A stretch of DNA of 32,607 nt from Caldifarciminota bacterium UBA2202 (GTDB taxonomy: Bacteria > Hydrothermota > 32-111), in contig DCUY01000052.1 in the NCBI GenBank assembly GCA_002327905.1, positions 1 through 32,607 on the forward strand. The letters are read 5' to 3'. This document shows positions 15,294 through 23,712 of this stretch, piece by piece (within the stretch, counting starts at the first letter, position 1; every line of letters starts with the position of its first letter). The notes below the pieces were generated by a model. It worked only from the letters and a program-made list of their open reading frames with translations, was not told the origin of the DNA and made no database searches. Position numbers and translations under genes: made by a program.

Positions 15294-17719
15294 AAAGACT
15301 TTTTTTTACATTGACTGTTTTCTTTGCAAGTTTGATTCTCTTTGCAGTCAATCTCGGCAATTCTATATTTATTCCCGATGAGTGGACAATCCTCGGTCCG
15401 ATGCATGTTGCTTTAAGAGAGGGTATATCTTCAATTCCTTTTTACAGCGATATTGATAAATACTCAAAGAAGACTCCCCATTATAGATTTTTTGAAGGAA
15501 AAGACATAGAATTCTTTACTGTGAATTCAGATGATGGCAGACTGCACATTGAGGGAGATACGATTCCCTTTCTTGCATCGCAGGATGCGTTCGGATTCTC
15601 AGGAGTCTTGAACCAATACTATGCATTCAATCATATAGAGTCGGAATCGGCACAAACTGCGCTTGTTTATGCGGGAGGAGTCTCTTCCTTTTATGTGAAC
15701 GGGAAAAAATACAATGGGGATTCATACAATTTTGACAGGGTCTATTCTCCTGTTGATTTAAAAAACGGGAAAAACTCAATATCTTTTGTTTTGTCCGGAT
15801 ATTACAGCTATGCGGATGCATATATTAAAATATACTCATCCTGTTACCCTTTCGTTTTTAATGAAAAAGAGGCTCTCATTTTTGATATTATAAGGGATTC
15901 TCTTATGAACGGGTTTATATCTGTGCAGATTATTAATTCAAGCGCCAAAGATATAGAAATAAAAATACGATCTTCTGAAAATGATAATATCTTCTATGCA
16001 GAGGAAAAACAGGAGAGTATTCCGCATTTGGGTGTGAAAAACATCCCCATAAAAGTATCAATGAAAAAAGCAGTGTCAAAAGGCGATAAAGCTCAAATAA
16101 AATTATCAATTGAATCCGGAGATTTTTCAAAAGAGGAGAGTCTGGATTTCAAAGTATCAAATATTCTTGATGTGAGAAGAGAGACCTTTATTTCACAGGC
16201 GGATTCCTCTGTTCAATACTATGCAATAAGACTGCCTGAAAATTTTTCTGAAAATGCTTTATATCCGTTGATTATATCTCTCCACGGAGCAGGAGTAAAA
16301 GCTGAGGGGCAGGCAAGCGCATACAGAGAGTCGAAGACATCCATACTCTGCTGTCCGACAAACAGGGGAGAATACGGATTTGACTGGCAGGAGCTTGGAA
16401 GAATTGATTTTCTTGAAGCAAAAAGAGAGATTGAAAAAAAATATCATATTGATAAAGAGAGAGTTTCTTTGACCGGACATTCAATGGGAGGTCACGGAAC
16501 CATGTATCTGGGGGCGCTGTATGCGCAGGATTTCTCCTCAATTGTGCCTGCAAGCGGATGGATAAATTTCAATACATATATACCTCAGACATTTCAAAGA
16601 GTGAATTTGTTTGACAATAAAGAGGCAAGAGAATGCATTGACATACTGAAAGACGGAGATAACCCCCTTGTTCTTTGCGAAAATCTCAAAAACACTCGGG
16701 TTCTTTTAATTCATGGAGACAAGGATGATAATGTCCCCGTGTTTCAATCAAGAATTTTTTACAACACATTGAAGTCTTCAGGAGTCAAAGCGGATATTTA
16801 TGAATATGAAAATGAAGGGCACTGGTTTGACATTCCAAAGACAGACGGGATAGACTGCATAGATTCGGATGAAATAAGAAATTTTATTGAAAATTCAAGA
16901 AAACAGAGAATGCCGAGAGAGAATTCTTTTAAGACATTTTCGCTCTTTGTGTCGGATTCCTCCGATTATGCGACAATTGACAGGCAGATAATAAAATATG
17001 AAGCATCTCTGATAAAGATAAAACTCGGATTGAGAGAAATTTCAATTGAAACTAAGAATGTGGAGGGCTTCTCCCTTTATGGAATGGACGGAATCTACAA
17101 TGAAAAGACAGATATTATAATTAACGGAGAGAGGATAAGCGCAAAACCGAAGGGGATTTTATCTTTCTGTCTGAAAAATAACAAATTCAAATTAAGCAAT
17201 AAAAAAGCGGTGAGAAATAATTATTCCCTTATAAATTATGCATTTTTCTCTCCCTTTGCGATTGTCTATTCCACTTCAGACTCAATTGCAGATATAACAT
17301 ACGGGCAGGCAATAAACTTATTTAATACCTATACCGTAAAATGCAGAGGTGTGTGCGAAATAATACCCGATTCATCTGAAAAAGAATTCATGGGGAAAAA
17401 CATCATATTTATCGGAATTCCAAAAGAGAAAACGAAATGGAGAAAGGTTTTTAACAGTCTTGATATCAAGATTGACAATGAACAAATTTCAGATGGAAAA
17501 GAAATTTACAAAGGCAGAGATCTTTCATTTGTCTTCTGCAAAAGCACAAAAGAGAAGACTCTTGCAACTGCTTTTATTGGAAACAGCGTTAAGGGGCAGG
17601 AGACATCTCTCTTCTTCTCTTTGCTGACCTCATCTCCGAATCTTCCCGAATACATGCTTTTTGATGAAAGAGTTCTTGAAGATGGGTTCAATGGAATAAT
17701 CAAGTGTGGATTTTATTGA
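15290..17719 (+). CDS. Secreted multidomain alpha/beta-hydrolase (prolyl-oligopeptidase/esterase-like)
   Basis: The 809-residue protein has a signal peptide (1-19). The N-terminal region (about 25-300) looks beta-rich; the stretch FYVNGKKYNGDSYNFDR...LKNGKNSISFVL resembles jelly-roll carbohydrate-binding or PA14-like domains. A peptidase S9/esterase alpha/beta-hydrolase domain follows at about 305-545. Its nucleophile is Ser398 in GHSMGG, the acid probably Asp479 in HGDKDD, and the histidine His511 in NEGHWF. The last 260 residues match nothing I recognise. It is the last gene of the long operon, coupled to the permease by a 4-bp overlap. Peptidase or carbohydrate esterase are both possible. 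No C-terminal sorting domain is apparent, so it is probably periplasmic. Confidence 0.82.
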   Translation: MKRLFFTLTVFFASLILFAVNLGNSIFIPDEWTILGPMHVALREGISSIPFYSDIDKYSKKTPHYRFFEGKDIEFFTVNSDDGRLHIEGDTIPFLASQDAFGFSGVLNQYYAFNHIESESAQTALVYAGGVSSFYVNGKKYNGDSYNFDRVYSPVDLKNGKNSISFVLSGYYSYADAYIKIYSSCYPFVFNEKEALIFDIIRDSLMNGFISVQIINSSAKDIEIKIRSSENDNIFYAEEKQESIPHLGVKNIPIKVSMKKAVSKGDKAQIKLSIESGDFSKEESLDFKVSNILDVRRETFISQADSSVQYYAIRLPENFSENALYPLIISLHGAGVKAEGQASAYRESKTSILCCPTNRGEYGFDWQELGRIDFLEAKREIEKKYHIDKERVSLTGHSMGGHGTMYLGALYAQDFSSIVPASGWINFNTYIPQTFQRVNLFDNKEARECIDILKDGDNPLVLCENLKNTRVLLIHGDKDDNVPVFQSRIFYNTLKSSGVKADIYEYENEGHWFDIPKTDGIDCIDSDEIRNFIENSRKQRMPRENSFKTFSLFVSDSSDYATIDRQIIKYEASLIKIKLGLREISIETKNVEGFSLYGMDGIYNEKTDIIINGERISAKPKGILSFCLKNNKFKLSNKKAVRNNYSLINYAFFSPFAIVYSTSDSIADITYGQAINLFNTYTVKCRGVCEIIPDSSEKEFMGKNIIFIGIPKEKTKWRKVFNSLDIKIDNEQISDGKEIYKGRDLSFVFCKSTKEKTLATAFIGNSVKGQETSLFFSLLTSSPNLPEYMLFDERVLEDGFNGIIKCGFY

Positions 17720-17727
17720 TTTCAATG

Positions 17728-17755
17728 TTGAAATTATTACAAAATGAGTTATATT
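17728..17755 (+). promoter_or_regulatory. Possible promoter for the M28 peptidase gene
   Basis: TTGAAA (17728-17733), 16 bp, TATATT (17750-17755), giving a predicted start near 17762 and a leader of about 23 nt that contains the AGAGGAG ribosome site. The region is AT-rich, so a chance match is possible. Confidence 0.4.
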
Positions 17756-17784
17756 TGATTATATTGTAAAAAAGAGGAGTAAAA

Positions 17785-20553
17785 ATGAAAAGAATGATTC
17801 TATTCTTGCTTGTTTTTTTGTTTGTTGCGCTAAATTCGGAAGAAATAATTGTTTACAGGCAAACCTTGGAGAATGTAACAGGATATTACACTCTTGATGA
17901 TGTAAAGATAGGATTGTATTCTTCAGGGGAGATAAAGGGTGAGGTTCTTGCGAGATTCCTTTATGATAAAAGCAAAAACTATTATATCGCAACTGCCATG
18001 GAAAAGGAGAATCTCTCTTCACTGAACAATGCCGTATATAGTAACATGGAGAAATCCTTTGCAATAATTGAAGAGAGGGATGCATTCGCAAATAAAAGCG
18101 GATGGGAATTATTTAAAATGACATTTAAAAATCCCATTAAAAATGATTTTTTATACGATTATAATCCCATTTCATTTAGTAAATCAAAATCATTTAAGAG
18201 TGAAACCGATTCTTTGATAAATATCATTTCTCCGGACACTCTTTATGATTATATAGCAATTCTCAGCGGAGAGCTTCCTTATCCGCAGGGCACTTACAGT
18301 CAGTCAAGAGTGGTTGTGACATCTTGGGTTGACACTGCGGCAGTATATCTTAAAACCGTTATGGATTCAATGGGATTTGATTCTGTATATTTTGAGAATT
18401 TCAGTTTTTCGTCAGACAGCACATACAATACAAAGAATGTTGTAGGATTGAAGAGAGGAAATCTTTCACATGACACATGCATCGTGATAGGCGCTCATTA
18501 CGATGATTACTCTCCAAACTATGCGGATGCCCCCGGAGCAGACGATAATGCATCCGGTTCAGCCGGAGTTCTTGAAGCGGCAAGAGCATTGATGGGAATA
18601 GAGAGTGATTATGACATATATTTTATTTGTTTTTCCGGTGAAGAGTGGGGTTTATACGGCTCAGAGTATTTTGTAAATGATTATATCATTCCAAACAATA
18701 TGCATGTTCTTGGAATGGTTAATTTCGATATGATAGGATACAATCCGTCCGCATCTTATCAGTATGATCTTTATGGAATGACTCATTCAGCTCCATTAAA
18801 AAACATTTTTAATATGATGGCTGACACATTCACGACTCTTGTCACGCATACTTTGGGTTCAAGCGCAGGGAGCGACCATTATCCTTTTGACATTGCGGGA
18901 TTCAAAGCGGCATTTGCGATAGAGTATGATTTCTCGCCTGTTTATCATTCTCCTCATGACACTATTGCTCTTCTCAATTTTGATTTCATGAAAGAGATAG
19001 TGCAGGCAGGAACAGCCACAGTATTTTATCTCTCTCAGATGCCTCTTCCGGTGACTGAATTTTCTTTGATTGACAATGGAGATTCTTCAATCAGTGTCAG
19101 CTGGACAAAGACAATAAATACAGATATTGAAAAATACAGAGTTTATTATAAAAAAACAGGGGATATCTCCGAACTCATCTTTGATGCAGGAGATACCACT
19201 GCAGCAACTGTTCCCTCTCTCTCTCCGGGAGTTTTATATACATTTAGGATAACTCCTATAGATTCAACAGGAATAGAAGCATTCTCGGAAGCTACGGATA
19301 CTATAACTCCTTCTTTTGCTCCGAATATTATCTCTGTAATAGATGCTTATGGAGATAATTCTAATATTTATCTCTCTTTTCATAAATCAAATGCAGGTGA
19401 TTTTGAAAAATTCAGAATATACAGAAAGATAGGAGCAGGTGCATTCTCCCTTGCGGATTCAACAACCGATACTGTATTTACGGATGCAGCTCTTACTGAC
19501 ACATCAATTTTCAGATATTATGTGACTGCTGTTGACAATGACGGGTATGAGTCCTTTCCGTCAGAGACTCTTGCGACAAGATTGGTTAGTCTGGTCAAAG
19601 GGCTTTTGGTGATTGATGAGACAAACAACGGAGGAGTTGCCACTGATATTGCGACAGACGCATTCTATGATACTATGATGGGTAATGTCATTTATGATAT
19701 TATTGATGCGGATTCAATATCTCAAACAAGCATTCTGCAGTTCGGATTATACGAAAGGATTTTATACATTGATGATGATTTGACATCAAATAAGATTGAT
19801 TATGAAGACCTTTACAGATACTTAAATGCAGGAGGAAAAGCCGCAATTATCGGATGGAACATAGGAAAATCAATACTTGAGAATCCCGCAGGATTCCCCG
19901 CATATGCAGAATCGAATTCATTGCAGAAGACTATTTTTGGAATTGATTATTACAACAGATGCACTTACAATCAATTGGATTATATAAACTATTCAATCAA
20001 CGGAAATACCGATACAATAAGGTTTGTTGAATCAAAACTTCCGCGAGGGTCAAACGGAAATCTTCTTTATGGCGGTGTATTCGGCCTCACTTCAGAATCG
20101 CACCCACTTGGTTTCTACCATTCGACTGTGGGAGATACCGCTTTCGATTCAAAGCCGATTATCTTCTCAAATGCCGACACCACTGCAGTAATTGTTGCCG
20201 CTCCGTTGTTCTATATGAACACTGCAGATGCAAAGAATCTTGTGAAGAATATTCTTGCGCTCTTCGGAGATTTGTCTGCAGTATGTATTGAAAACAAAAT
20301 GACTTTAAGAAATTCTATTTCAATTGAATCAGATATGAAAAGCATAAAAATTATTTTTTCAACTAACTCCGGAGAGAAAATCAATATATCTCTTATAGAC
20401 ATAACCGGAAGAATAATTGAGAAAAAGAGCATTCTGCCATCGGGGAATATGCAGATTCTTTCAGTCGGAGAAAACATTCAGTCCGGAGTCTATTTCATTA
20501 AAATCGATTTAGGAAAAGATTCTGTTCTAAAAAAAGCAATGCTCATAAAATAA
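17785..20553 (+). CDS. Secreted M28 aminopeptidase with FN3, GATase-like and type IX sorting domains
   Basis: The 922-residue exported zinc peptidase has a signal peptide (1-17) and a propeptide-like region to about 150. The M28 domain (about 160-415) has ligands His238 (GAHYDD), Asp253 (GADDNASGSAG), catalytic Glu286/ligand Glu287 (FSGEEWGLYGSE), Asp315 (NFDMIGYN) and His388 (YHSPHDT). Two fibronectin type III domains (about 423-509 and 513-600) precede a Rossmann-like, class I glutamine-amidotransferase-like module without an obvious catalytic triad (about 604-835). The C-terminal about 80 residues fit a type A Por sorting domain (ISLIDITGRIIEKK...SGVYFIKI...KKAMLIK). Strong AGAGGAG site. 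Likely surface-attached or released. Confidence 0.93.
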   Translation: MKRMILFLLVFLFVALNSEEIIVYRQTLENVTGYYTLDDVKIGLYSSGEIKGEVLARFLYDKSKNYYIATAMEKENLSSLNNAVYSNMEKSFAIIEERDAFANKSGWELFKMTFKNPIKNDFLYDYNPISFSKSKSFKSETDSLINIISPDTLYDYIAILSGELPYPQGTYSQSRVVVTSWVDTAAVYLKTVMDSMGFDSVYFENFSFSSDSTYNTKNVVGLKRGNLSHDTCIVIGAHYDDYSPNYADAPGADDNASGSAGVLEAARALMGIESDYDIYFICFSGEEWGLYGSEYFVNDYIIPNNMHVLGMVNFDMIGYNPSASYQYDLYGMTHSAPLKNIFNMMADTFTTLVTHTLGSSAGSDHYPFDIAGFKAAFAIEYDFSPVYHSPHDTIALLNFDFMKEIVQAGTATVFYLSQMPLPVTEFSLIDNGDSSISVSWTKTINTDIEKYRVYYKKTGDISELIFDAGDTTAATVPSLSPGVLYTFRITPIDSTGIEAFSEATDTITPSFAPNIISVIDAYGDNSNIYLSFHKSNAGDFEKFRIYRKIGAGAFSLADSTTDTVFTDAALTDTSIFRYYVTAVDNDGYESFPSETLATRLVSLVKGLLVIDETNNGGVATDIATDAFYDTMMGNVIYDIIDADSISQTSILQFGLYERILYIDDDLTSNKIDYEDLYRYLNAGGKAAIIGWNIGKSILENPAGFPAYAESNSLQKTIFGIDYYNRCTYNQLDYINYSINGNTDTIRFVESKLPRGSNGNLLYGGVFGLTSESHPLGFYHSTVGDTAFDSKPIIFSNADTTAVIVAAPLFYMNTADAKNLVKNILALFGDLSAVCIENKMTLRNSISIESDMKSIKIIFSTNSGEKINISLIDITGRIIEKKSILPSGNMQILSVGENIQSGVYFIKIDLGKDSVLKKAMLIK

Positions 20554-20565
20554 TAAATATAAACG

Positions 20566-20596
20566 AAAAAAAAGGGGGCTTAAGCCCCCCTTTTTT
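20566..20596. terminator. Bidirectional intrinsic terminator
   Basis: A-run, GGGGGC (74-79), CTTAAG centre, GCCCCC (84-89) and a T-run to 20596. It lies between the convergent stops at 20553 (plus) and 20616 (minus) and can serve both. Confidence 0.92.
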
Positions 20597-20615
20597 ATTA
20601 TCTGATTTTTGGTTC

Positions 20616-21872
20616 TTAAAAGATTACCTCACTATAATTGTCGGAATCTTCATATCCGAAAAAATCTCTTTCGATGTCAGCGGTTTCTCCGCCTATTCCG
20701 TTTCCATTTCCGTCAAGAGGCCAATTTTTGTCAGAATTGTCAGTTACATCCTTTGAAATTACTATTAAGCCCTGATCGAAATTATCCCAATTGAAATTAA
20801 TCAAGGAATAATCAACAGCAGTGCTGTCAGCCCTTATTGAAAAGTCTCCTTCCACATAAACAGGACCATTGCCCATGTCAGCATAGAATTTAATATTCGC
20901 CGCCGTGAGAGTTGCTATATCCATCGGTTCTGAGAAATGCACCGTAAGGAAACTTGCTCCCGAAGGCATTGAAACCCATGCAGTCGGAGGAGTGTAATCA
21001 TCGCCGCTGTATGAGTTTGTCATGAATCTTGAGCTGAAATCAGGTATCTCTGGGAGATAATATCCGTTTGGCGGAAGAGCAACATTGCCGAATGTGTCAA
21101 CTATTTCACTGCATTTAACAGTAAAAATGTAGGCCTGTCTCTCTGCGAGAGAATCTCCGCCATCAACTCTGAACAGAGCGCCAGTGCCGAAATAATTCAT
21201 GAGTTCAAGGTCAATTTCATCGCCATTGCTTTCGCGGACAAGAGAAACATTGTCAGCCACAGACTCTGAATCCACATAATCGTCGAAGAAGACAAAGAAC
21301 CCGTTATCAACATCAACGTCTCCTCCGTTTGGTCCCATTCCGTTGATTTTGGGATTGTCATGGTCTGCCCAATCTGCTGCTCCGCCTGTGCTGAACTGCA
21401 GATAAGTGTCATCATAAGGAGCACCGTCCTCAATGGAGTTTCCGTTTCCGTCAAGGAAGCATCCGCCTGCTGAAACGATATCTCCAGAAATCTTGAGGGA
21501 GTATGTTGCTCCGTCTGCGAATGTTGCTGTTATCTTAACTCTTTTGAAGTTCTTTTCATATTCAACAGTAACATCTTCAATGCTTCCGTCCGTATGGTTC
21601 TCCATAAGCTCAAAATTTGTTGCATGAACAACGCTTGAAGAGAGATAATCATTGAAGTAAATGTAAATAATTCCTTCTACATCTCCCGTATCCCCGTCTG
21701 TATCCTGTATGTTTCCCTCATCTGCAGGAGTTGAGCCGGTGATATTCATTGGGATCTTTCCTGTAATCTGCGACTCAAGAGTTGAGTTGTAATCAGCGCC
21801 GTCATAAGGAACAAACGCGCAACCGGCAGACAACAGAATTATAACGAGTATTATCGGTATGAATCTTTTCAT
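20616..21872 (-). CDS. Lipoprotein with three Ig-like (Big_5/SbsA-like) domains
   Basis: The 418-residue protein has a lipoprotein signal ending in LLSAGC (lipidated Cys18). Three repeats of a bacterial Ig-like fold of the Big_5 type follow (about 45-160, 165-280 and 285-415), each carrying the typical pattern of F/Y-F-[ND]-[DE] near its start, for example IYIYFNDYLSSS, FFVFFDDYVDSE and LTVHFSEPMDIAT. Asp/Asn-rich loops (LDGNGNSIEDGAPYD, LDGNGNGIGG) could bind calcium. It has a GGAGG site and lies 15 bp behind a predicted outer-membrane barrel gene in the same operon, so the two may work together at the cell surface. Specific function unknown. Confidence 0.87.
   Translation of the reverse strand: MKRFIPIILVIILLSAGCAFVPYDGADYNSTLESQITGKIPMNITGSTPADEGNIQDTDGDTGDVEGIIYIYFNDYLSSSVVHATNFELMENHTDGSIEDVTVEYEKNFKRVKITATFADGATYSLKISGDIVSAGGCFLDGNGNSIEDGAPYDDTYLQFSTGGAADWADHDNPKINGMGPNGGDVDVDNGFFVFFDDYVDSESVADNVSLVRESNGDEIDLELMNYFGTGALFRVDGGDSLAERQAYIFTVKCSEIVDTFGNVALPPNGYYLPEIPDFSSRFMTNSYSGDDYTPPTAWVSMPSGASFLTVHFSEPMDIATLTAANIKFYADMGNGPVYVEGDFSIRADSTAVDYSLINFNWDNFDQGLIVISKDVTDNSDKNWPLDGNGNGIGGETADIERDFFGYEDSDNYSEVIF
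21755..21777 (-). repeat. Exact 23-bp repeat, copy 2 (in the Ig-like lipoprotein gene)
   Basis: Identical over 23 bases to 1621-1643 in dnaA, in the same reading frame (ESQITGK, about residues 32-38 of the lipoprotein). The flanking bases differ on both sides. Confidence 0.85.
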
Positions 21873-21887
21873 TATTTCCTCCTGAAA

Positions 21888-23510
21888 TTAAAATTTGACA
21901 TTTGCTGAAATTCTCCAATCAGTCAATGAAGTCAGATCGGAGTATCCCATAAGGTCAATTTTTACATTTTTAGAAATCTGCCATCCTATACCGTAGGAGA
22001 AATCAGTATAACGGTCAAAGTAATTGATTTGAGCCTCATAATCATTTCTGCTGGAATAGGTTTCGTTTAAGTACTCATAAACTGATCCGTCTCCGTAGGT
22101 ATATGTGCCTGTACCCGGATCATAAGAAAGATATCTCTCTGATTCATAGCCGCTTCCCCAATAGAGAGTGGTGTTAGCGCCAAGTCTTCCCACAAGAGGA
22201 CCCCAGAAATTGTACTCCAAACCGACAGGCAGATAAAGATGTGTTGAAAGTTCATTATAGGTAAATTCTGCCGAATATGTTCCGGTCTCAACATATGTAA
22301 AGTCAGTGCCATCCTGGATTCCGTCGCCATTGTCATAAGATTCATCCACTCTGTAATCAAAGTTCATTGTATCAATATAAAAGTTTTTGCTCTGTCCGAC
22401 TCCTATTCCCATTGCAAAGAATGCCTTCTCAAGGCTCTTCACGAATTTTGCTCCCAAATTCCATGAAGTGTAATTTTCAGAAACTGTCGAGTTGGAATCT
22501 GAAAGAGAGGCGGTATCTCTGTATGAATAGAGTTCATCATCAACTATGCCAGGATAGATATAGCTTTCATAATAGACTTCGTCATAGAAATACGGGGTCT
22601 TTGCAAAATTTGTGTTTGAGAAATTTCCTCCGATTTCCAATGAATCCTCATTGATTCTGTAATATGTCTTTATTCCGACATTCCAATTAAATCCTGTCTG
22701 TGTATAGTTCTCTTTATCCTGCCAGCGGTAATACTCCTCAATAGTGATTACATTTGAAGAAGGATTCAAATCATTATATGATGAATCTCCTTCAAGGTAA
22801 TTGTAATCATATTTTAAGAAACCAAAGTCGAGAGAGAGCGCCGCTTCAAAGCTTCCTGTCGCCATTGCTCCGTTAAGAGAAAAATAATTGTTTGTGTAAG
22901 AGTTTCCGTCAGAGTAATCATACCAATATTTGTAGAGTCCGATAAGGTCTCCAGAAATCATGTTGGAGTCGCGTTGCGCATCAGTATAATTTTGTTTATA
23001 GTCAGAAGCTCCTCTCTGATTAAAATAAGAGAAGCCTGCTTTTATGCCCTCTTTCTTTCCAAATGCCAATGCGAAGAAATTCTTTGAATCATTGGATGAA
23101 GAAAAATCTCTCCAGTCTTCAACTTCAGATGCAAACTCATCATACTGCTCGTCATTATTGTTGTCTGCATACGTTGTGGAGATAGCAGTTAATGTGTCTC
23201 CGATTGAATATCCGTCAGAAGATGATAAAAATCCCACATGAAGCATATCCATCATTGCGCCTTTGAAACCAATCAAATAGTTTTCAGAATAATTATTAAA
23301 AATTTCTTCTGACTGATAATTGAAGTTTGAAAGATTTGTGAATATGTTGAACCCTTCAACATAAGTCATCTCTGTCACTGCAAGCATTGCCTCTATGTCG
23401 TCATCAATAAGTCCTGCTGTTGACAGTGACCTGAAAGATGCAAATTGGGCTGATACTGAAATGCAGAGAACAGAGAGAATAACTAAGAATAATACTTTTT
23501 TGAAAGTCAT
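21888..23510 (-). CDS. Predicted outer-membrane beta-barrel protein
   Basis: The 540-residue secreted protein has a signal peptide MTFKKVLFLVILSVLCISVSA before QFASFRS. The start was moved 19 codons in from the longest ORF (23567) because a strong AGGAGG site precedes this ATG and the extension is highly basic. The mature part is rich in Tyr, Ser, Asn and Asp, with many alternating strand-like stretches, and ends in NVKF, a terminal phenylalanine usual for BAM-inserted barrels. No specific family is recognised; FadL/OmpP1-like or generic porin-like barrels are alternatives. First gene of a two-gene operon with the Ig-like lipoprotein. Confidence 0.8.
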   Translation of the reverse strand: MTFKKVLFLVILSVLCISVSAQFASFRSLSTAGLIDDDIEAMLAVTEMTYVEGFNIFTNLSNFNYQSEEIFNNYSENYLIGFKGAMMDMLHVGFLSSSDGYSIGDTLTAISTTYADNNNDEQYDEFASEVEDWRDFSSSNDSKNFFALAFGKKEGIKAGFSYFNQRGASDYKQNYTDAQRDSNMISGDLIGLYKYWYDYSDGNSYTNNYFSLNGAMATGSFEAALSLDFGFLKYDYNYLEGDSSYNDLNPSSNVITIEEYYRWQDKENYTQTGFNWNVGIKTYYRINEDSLEIGGNFSNTNFAKTPYFYDEVYYESYIYPGIVDDELYSYRDTASLSDSNSTVSENYTSWNLGAKFVKSLEKAFFAMGIGVGQSKNFYIDTMNFDYRVDESYDNGDGIQDGTDFTYVETGTYSAEFTYNELSTHLYLPVGLEYNFWGPLVGRLGANTTLYWGSGYESERYLSYDPGTGTYTYGDGSVYEYLNETYSSRNDYEAQINYFDRYTDFSYGIGWQISKNVKIDLMGYSDLTSLTDWRISANVKF

Positions 23511-23594
23511 CCTTTCCTCCTTTTTTTGAAATGTTTTTTTTACTTTACTTTTAATAGATTTAAACAATTCCCAATACCTCCTTGTTTTTCTTCT

Positions 23595-23623
23595 ATTCTA
23601 TATCATAAAAAAAAATATGTCAA
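23595..23623 (-). promoter_or_regulatory. Strong promoter of the barrel/lipoprotein operon
   Basis: On the minus strand, TTGACA (23623-23618), 17 bp, TAGAAT (23600-23595). The predicted start near 23588 gives a leader of about 78 nt, longer than at other promoters here. A hairpin ends five bases upstream of the -35. Confidence 0.78.
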
Positions 23624-23628
23624 GACTA

Positions 23629-23659
23629 TAAGAGGGGCGTTTTTAAACTGCCCCTCTTA
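23629..23659 (-). terminator. Hairpin downstream of tldD, probable terminator
   Basis: A perfect 10-bp stem, TAAGAGGGGC (23629-23638) and GCCCCTCTTA (23650-23659), with an 11-nt loop. It lies 54-84 bp past the tldD stop and just before the next promoter. The bases after it on the minus strand (TATAGTCT) are not a proper U-tract, so termination may be weak or factor-aided. Confidence 0.6.
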
Positions 23660-23712
23660 AATTTTACTTATATATAAGCGTCTTGAAAAAACTTTTTTAT
23701 GCATATCTTATT

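Noticed and set aside
23511..23567. 19-codon N-terminal extension of the beta-barrel protein
   Set aside because: Strongly basic, no ribosome site, and the ATG at 23510 is preceded by AGGAGG and starts a clean signal peptide.
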